NCBI GenBank assembly: GCA_934463175.1
Contig: CAKSIW010000080.1
Coordinates: forward strand, 1-10,992
Direction: 5' to 3'
Origin: an uncultured Clostridia bacterium
GTDB lineage: Bacteria; Bacillota; Clostridia; Monoglobales; Monoglobaceae
DNA: 10,992 nt
Shown here one piece after another: positions 8,163 to 10,992 of the stretch (the stretch's first letter is position 1; each line of letters begins with the position of its first letter). The translations under genes were made by a program, and so were the position numbers. Under the pieces are notes generated by a model. It did not search any database. It was not told the origin of the DNA and worked only from the letters and a program-made list of their open reading frames with translations.

Positions 8163-10409
8163 ATGAGAAAAAACAGATCTGTTGCGGTTATGTGGCTGTT
8201 TTCATATTTAGCAGTGTTTATAATTCCTGTCGCGGTCAGTATAGTGACGTATGTCAGCTTTGAAAAGGTTCTTGTTGAACAAGTGAAAGAGAACAATGAA
8301 AATGTGTTGTATAACAAGAGCAAGCTGATTGACGATGTTGTGCTTCGTGCAAGCAGTATTGCTTATCTGAATGCGGTCAGTGTGGACGTGAACAGATTTG
8401 CAAGCCTTAAAAGACCGTTCACGCAAACACAGCTGCTTGAAATGAATCGCTTTCGGGAACAGTGGAACAAAAATTTTGATATAGGAAATAAAGATATAGT
8501 TACAGCATATGTTTACCTTCCGAAGTCGGATTGCATAATTCCATCGTCAAACATGAAATCAAGAAGGTTTTTCGACACGGTTTACGGCGGCAGCGATGAA
8601 GAATATGACGGGTGGATGCGTATAATTACCAATGCCGAAAATCGGGAGATATACACTCTGAAAATCGGCGATGATGTAAACAGAATTTTCTATGTTATGC
8701 GCAGTGTCGGTGACATATTCGGCAGTGAAGCGCCGTGTGCCGTTGTTGAAATTTCGCCGGAAGTTTTTTCGAGAATCAGCATAGAAGAAAGAAACACAGG
8801 GCTTTATGTTATAGACAGTGTGGGCAGTCTGATTTACGGCAACGGAGGTGATGATTGGAAGGCACTTTCACAGAGTGCGGAAATCGAAAAAGAAGGCAAA
8901 AGGGTTGTAAGCAGAATACGGTCGACCGAAACAGGAATAGTCTGTGTATATGTCCAGAACCGTGTGCAGTATTTGAGAGAAGTTGAATATCTGCGGCTGT
9001 TTATATTGTGTGCATTGGGTGTTTGCGTTGCGGTTTGTTTTGTTTTGATAAAGAAGTTCATAAAGATGAACAATGAACCGATTGAGAAGATACTTACAAC
9101 ACTGAATCATAATGAAATTCCCCAAAACATGAATGAGTATCAGTATATCAACGGAGCAATTGAGAAAGTATTTGGCAAAAACAAGGAATATGAGGACTCG
9201 CTGTATCTGCAAAAACGGTTTTTCCGCAGTGACTTGCTTGCGAGACTGCTGACGAACAACTCAGATATTGACGATAGTATACTGAAATCGTTTGACATCA
9301 GGTTTGAAAATGATGAATTCATTGTAGCTTTGCTGTGCATTAAGCAAACGGACAAACTGTTTTTTGAAAATGACCCGAGCGGCGGCAATATAGAGCTTGC
9401 GCTGTATTCAATCGAAAACGTCCTTGATGAACTTATGAATGAAAAGTTTTTGTGCTATGTTTTTACATACCGGGGGGTTATACACTGCATTATAAATCCA
9501 AAGACGCGGGGCGGCGATGTTCGCAAGAAAGTTATCGGAATTGTTGAAGAACTTAACCTTTTTTCGGATAAAAATATAAACACAAGCCTTGTGACGGCGA
9601 TCTCAAAGACATATAAAGGCTGCGAGAATCTGCCGACAGCATACAGAGAGGCAAAAAATCTTTTGGAATATAGATTTGTTAACCCGCAGAAGAACATTTT
9701 TGAAGCAGAGCCGGAAGACAAGCAGAAAAAAGAGCAGGGTTATGCCTATTCTCTTAAAACAGAGCAGAAGGCGATAAACTGCATAAAAAGCGGTGACTAT
9801 TCCGAAGCAATCAATATTCTGAATGAGGTTTTTGAGATAAACAGCAATAATAACTATATGGCACTGCCGATGGTGAAATGCCTTGTGTTTGACGTTTTGT
9901 GCACTCTCATAAAAATTTCGGATGAGGTCGGAGCATCCGAGGACAAAAAGGGAATTGACAAAATCAGTATATATAACAGAATTATGAATTGTACAAGCGT
10001 GGTTCATGTCCGCGAGGAGGTTGACGACATAATTACACAGTTCAGCAGCTACATCGGTAAAAAGTCAATGCAAAAAAGCATAGAGTTTATTGCAGAGCGT
10101 GCAAAAGAATTGGTTGATGAAAACTATACAAATCCCGAAGTGACCGTGGCATATGTTGCCGATAAGATGAATGTTACCGCAAACTATATGTCCGCGCTGT
10201 TCAAAGAGACATATAAAATCGGCTTGCTTGAGTATATTTCAGAGCTTCGCGTTAAAAAGGCAAAGGAGCTTCTCAGAACAACCAATACTTCTATTGATAA
10301 GATTTCCGAAACGGTCGGTTTTAGCACAACGAGAACCTTTTCAAGAACATTTGTACGCCTTGAGGGCATAACCCCGGGCAAGTTCAGACTTTTGGAAAAC
10401 GGCGACTGA
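8163..10409 (+). CDS. Membrane-bound one-component regulator with extracellular sensor and AraC-type DNA-binding domain
   Basis: This 748-residue protein has a first transmembrane segment at about 8-30 (LFSYLAVFIIPVAVSIV) and a second at about 279-297 (LFILCALGVCVAVCFVLI). The 245 residues between them would be outside the cell and have the size and helix/strand pattern of a Cache-type sensor. After the second segment comes a short helical linker with NNEPIEKIL, similar to the end of a HAMP-type connector. Residues 379-506 resemble the GGDEF-like domain found in YesN-type regulators, without visible cyclase residues. The C-terminal 100 residues form an AraC HTH domain: first helix-turn-helix at about 660-687 (VADKMNVTANYMSALF), second at 709-742 (ISETVGFSTTRTFSRTF, then GITPGKFR). 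Known relatives sense extracellular sugars or stress and control nearby genes. Its place at the operon end, after two SLH proteins, suggests it controls this locus, the gene at 10611, or both. It binds DNA while membrane-anchored, with no separate kinase. Confidence 0.9.
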   Translation: MRKNRSVAVMWLFSYLAVFIIPVAVSIVTYVSFEKVLVEQVKENNENVLYNKSKLIDDVVLRASSIAYLNAVSVDVNRFASLKRPFTQTQLLEMNRFREQWNKNFDIGNKDIVTAYVYLPKSDCIIPSSNMKSRRFFDTVYGGSDEEYDGWMRIITNAENREIYTLKIGDDVNRIFYVMRSVGDIFGSEAPCAVVEISPEVFSRISIEERNTGLYVIDSVGSLIYGNGGDDWKALSQSAEIEKEGKRVVSRIRSTETGIVCVYVQNRVQYLREVEYLRLFILCALGVCVAVCFVLIKKFIKMNNEPIEKILTTLNHNEIPQNMNEYQYINGAIEKVFGKNKEYEDSLYLQKRFFRSDLLARLLTNNSDIDDSILKSFDIRFENDEFIVALLCIKQTDKLFFENDPSGGNIELALYSIENVLDELMNEKFLCYVFTYRGVIHCIINPKTRGGDVRKKVIGIVEELNLFSDKNINTSLVTAISKTYKGCENLPTAYREAKNLLEYRFVNPQKNIFEAEPEDKQKKEQGYAYSLKTEQKAINCIKSGDYSEAINILNEVFEINSNNNYMALPMVKCLVFDVLCTLIKISDEVGASEDKKGIDKISIYNRIMNCTSVVHVREEVDDIITQFSSYIGKKSMQKSIEFIAERAKELVDENYTNPEVTVAYVADKMNVTANYMSALFKETYKIGLLEYISELRVKKAKELLRTTNTSIDKISETVGFSTTRTFSRTFVRLEGITPGKFRLLENGD

Positions 10410-10427
10410 CAAATTGTCGGTCGTTTA
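10403..10427 (+). terminator. Probable intrinsic terminator overlapping the regulator stop codon
   Basis: CGACTGAC at 10403-10410 pairs with GTCGGTCG at 10416-10423 (8 bp with one G-T wobble), around the loop AAATT, whose outer A and T can add a ninth pair. TTTA follows directly. The stop codon TGA at 10407-10409 is inside the left arm. The T-run is short, so termination may be partial. Confidence 0.55.
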
Positions 10428-10433
10428 TAGATT

Positions 10434-10469
10434 TTGACAGTAGATAAAGATTTCTGGAAAAGATATAAT
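10434..10469 (+). promoter_or_regulatory. Candidate promoter for the gene at 10611 (unusual spacing)
   Basis: A perfect TTGACA is at 10434-10439 and a perfect TATAAT at 10464-10469, but 24 nt separate them instead of about 17. At 16-18 nt upstream of the TATAAT there is no good -35 match, and no extended TG precedes it. The -10 is the more credible half. An activator-dependent promoter would fit the AraC-type regulator next door, but that is inference. A TATAAT-driven transcript would have a leader of about 135 nt. Confidence 0.45.
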
Positions 10470-10493
10470 CTATCTTAAGTGGTATTTAAGCGG

Positions 10494-10567
10494 TTGCAAA
10501 ATCAAAAAGAAGAAAACGCTGATAAATATGTACGACCAAACAATCATAAGCTTTTTGATTTTCGCAA
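10494..10567 (+). repeat. Long inverted repeat in the leader of the gene at 10611
   Basis: TTGCAAAATCAAAAAG at 10494-10509 is the reverse complement of 10551-10567 apart from one extra C at 10563, giving a 16-bp stem with a single bulge. The 41-nt loop is A-rich. The arms lie downstream of the TATAAT box and 44 nt before the start codon, so the structure would form in the mRNA leader. A role in mRNA stability, translation control or protein binding is possible. It resembles no riboswitch class I know. Confidence 0.6.
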
Positions 10568-10597
10568 TAACTAAGACAAGTTAATAAATTTAAAACT

Positions 10598-10602
10598 GGA
10601 GG
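10598..10602 (+). promoter_or_regulatory. Ribosome binding site of the right-edge gene
   Basis: GGAGG lies 8 nt before the ATG at 10611, in an AT-rich surround that should stay unpaired. This is a strong site of the same type as the two used by the SLH genes, and it identifies a gene that would otherwise show only as a short open frame at the window edge. Confidence 0.85.
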
Positions 10603-10610
10603 TATTAATT

Positions 10611-10992
10611 ATGTTAAAATTCGTAAAGAAAGCAATCAGCGCAATCGCTGCGGTGTCAATGATGCTGAGCATACTGCCCTATGCGGCATTTGCCGAGGAA
10701 ACACAGACACCGGTAAGCGCAGCGGGAACAGTGAAGCTTGAAGCAAAAGACGGTCAAACCGGAAATGATGCGTTTAATACAATAATGAATATAACGCTTA
10801 CACAGGAAAGTTCAGCCTTGGGAGGTAAAGCACAAGATGATAAATACATAAAGGCTGTAAAGAAGGATGTCGGTGGCAGTACACCAAGATTTTCATTATA
10901 TAATAAAACGGGTGCTGGTTATTTTAAGCCGAACGAGGCAACAAAAACAATGCTTTGGAGTATGGATGTGTACTATCCCGATACAACCAAGT
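10611..10992 (+). CDS. 3'-truncated exported protein with lectin-like N-terminal domain
   Basis: The frame starts at ATG 10611 and stays open to the window end, giving 127 residues of a longer protein. The signal peptide is clear: MLKFVKKAISAIAAVSMM, then LSILPYAAFA with cleavage likely between AFA (27-29) and EE. The mature part begins with a Thr/Gln/Pro-containing spacer, then a beta-rich segment from about residue 41. Residues KYIKAVKK, RFSLYNK and TMLWSMDVYYPD line up in order and spacing with SYMGIKLQQ, RFTILKD and TLVFSTEIYPNG of the first lectin-like module of the SLH protein at 4604. A concanavalin/LamG-like fold is therefore likely. It follows a terminator and a 201-bp gap with its own promoter-like elements, so it is probably a separate transcript. 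It may be another large surface protein; the anchor, if any, lies outside the window. Confidence 0.85.
   Translation, partial: MLKFVKKAISAIAAVSMMLSILPYAAFAEETQTPVSAAGTVKLEAKDGQTGNDAFNTIMNITLTQESSALGGKAQDDKYIKAVKKDVGGSTPRFSLYNKTGAGYFKPNEATKTMLWSMDVYYPDTTK

Noticed and set aside
9299..9682. Active diguanylate cyclase in the regulator
   Set aside because: The segment resembles the GGDEF-like linker of YesN-type proteins but has no GGDEF/GGEEF motif, so cyclase activity is not supported.
10555..10587. Second promoter close to the right-edge gene
   Set aside because: TTGATT followed by TAATAA has a 21-nt spacer and weak matches, and it overlaps the right arm of the inverted repeat in generally AT-rich DNA.
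1..10992. Mobile element, CRISPR array, tRNA or phage remnant
   Set aside because: No transposase or integrase reading, no regularly spaced repeats and no tRNA-like fold were seen. Coding on one strand is almost continuous to 10409.

Overview
The window is about 11 kb of moderately AT-rich DNA. All five genes lie on the + strand, four packed head-to-tail and one starting a separate unit. Strong GGAGG-type ribosome binding sites, Gram-positive signal peptides, S-layer homology (SLH) modules and a membrane-bound AraC-type regulator point to an anaerobic, gut-type Firmicute (Clostridia). SLH-rich pectin or glycan degraders such as Monoglobus-like lineages are a plausible but unproven match. No RNA gene, insertion sequence, CRISPR array or integrase was seen.

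Region 1 (1-4588): a 5'-truncated gene for a probable carbohydrate-active protein (helical toroid-like half followed by a beta-rich half) runs in from the left edge. Its last 116 nt overlap the start of a 910-residue exported protein with N-terminal SLH modules and a long beta-rich body of unknown function. Region 2 (4604-8146): a 1180-residue exported protein carries two concanavalin/LamG-like modules, several Ig-like modules (three of the atrophied bacterial Ig type), a glycine-rich linker and three C-terminal SLH modules. Region 3 (8163-10409): a one-component membrane regulator has two transmembrane segments around an extracellular sensor, a GGDEF-like linker domain and a C-terminal AraC DNA-binding domain. 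The three downstream gaps or overlaps (116-nt overlap, then 15 and 16 nt) suggest a single operon, closed by a hairpin overlapping the last stop codon.

Region 4 (10410-10992): a 201-bp intergenic region holds a TATAAT box, a separate TTGACA, and a long inverted repeat in the presumed mRNA leader. A second exported protein then begins and runs off the right edge. Its N-terminal domain resembles the first lectin-like module of the 1180-residue protein.

Taken together, this looks like a cell-surface glycan-handling locus. Two SLH proteins would attach to secondary cell-wall polymer and display binding modules, a probable carbohydrate-active protein would act on the glycan, and a membrane AraC regulator would sense an extracellular cue. 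The substrate cannot be told from the sequence.
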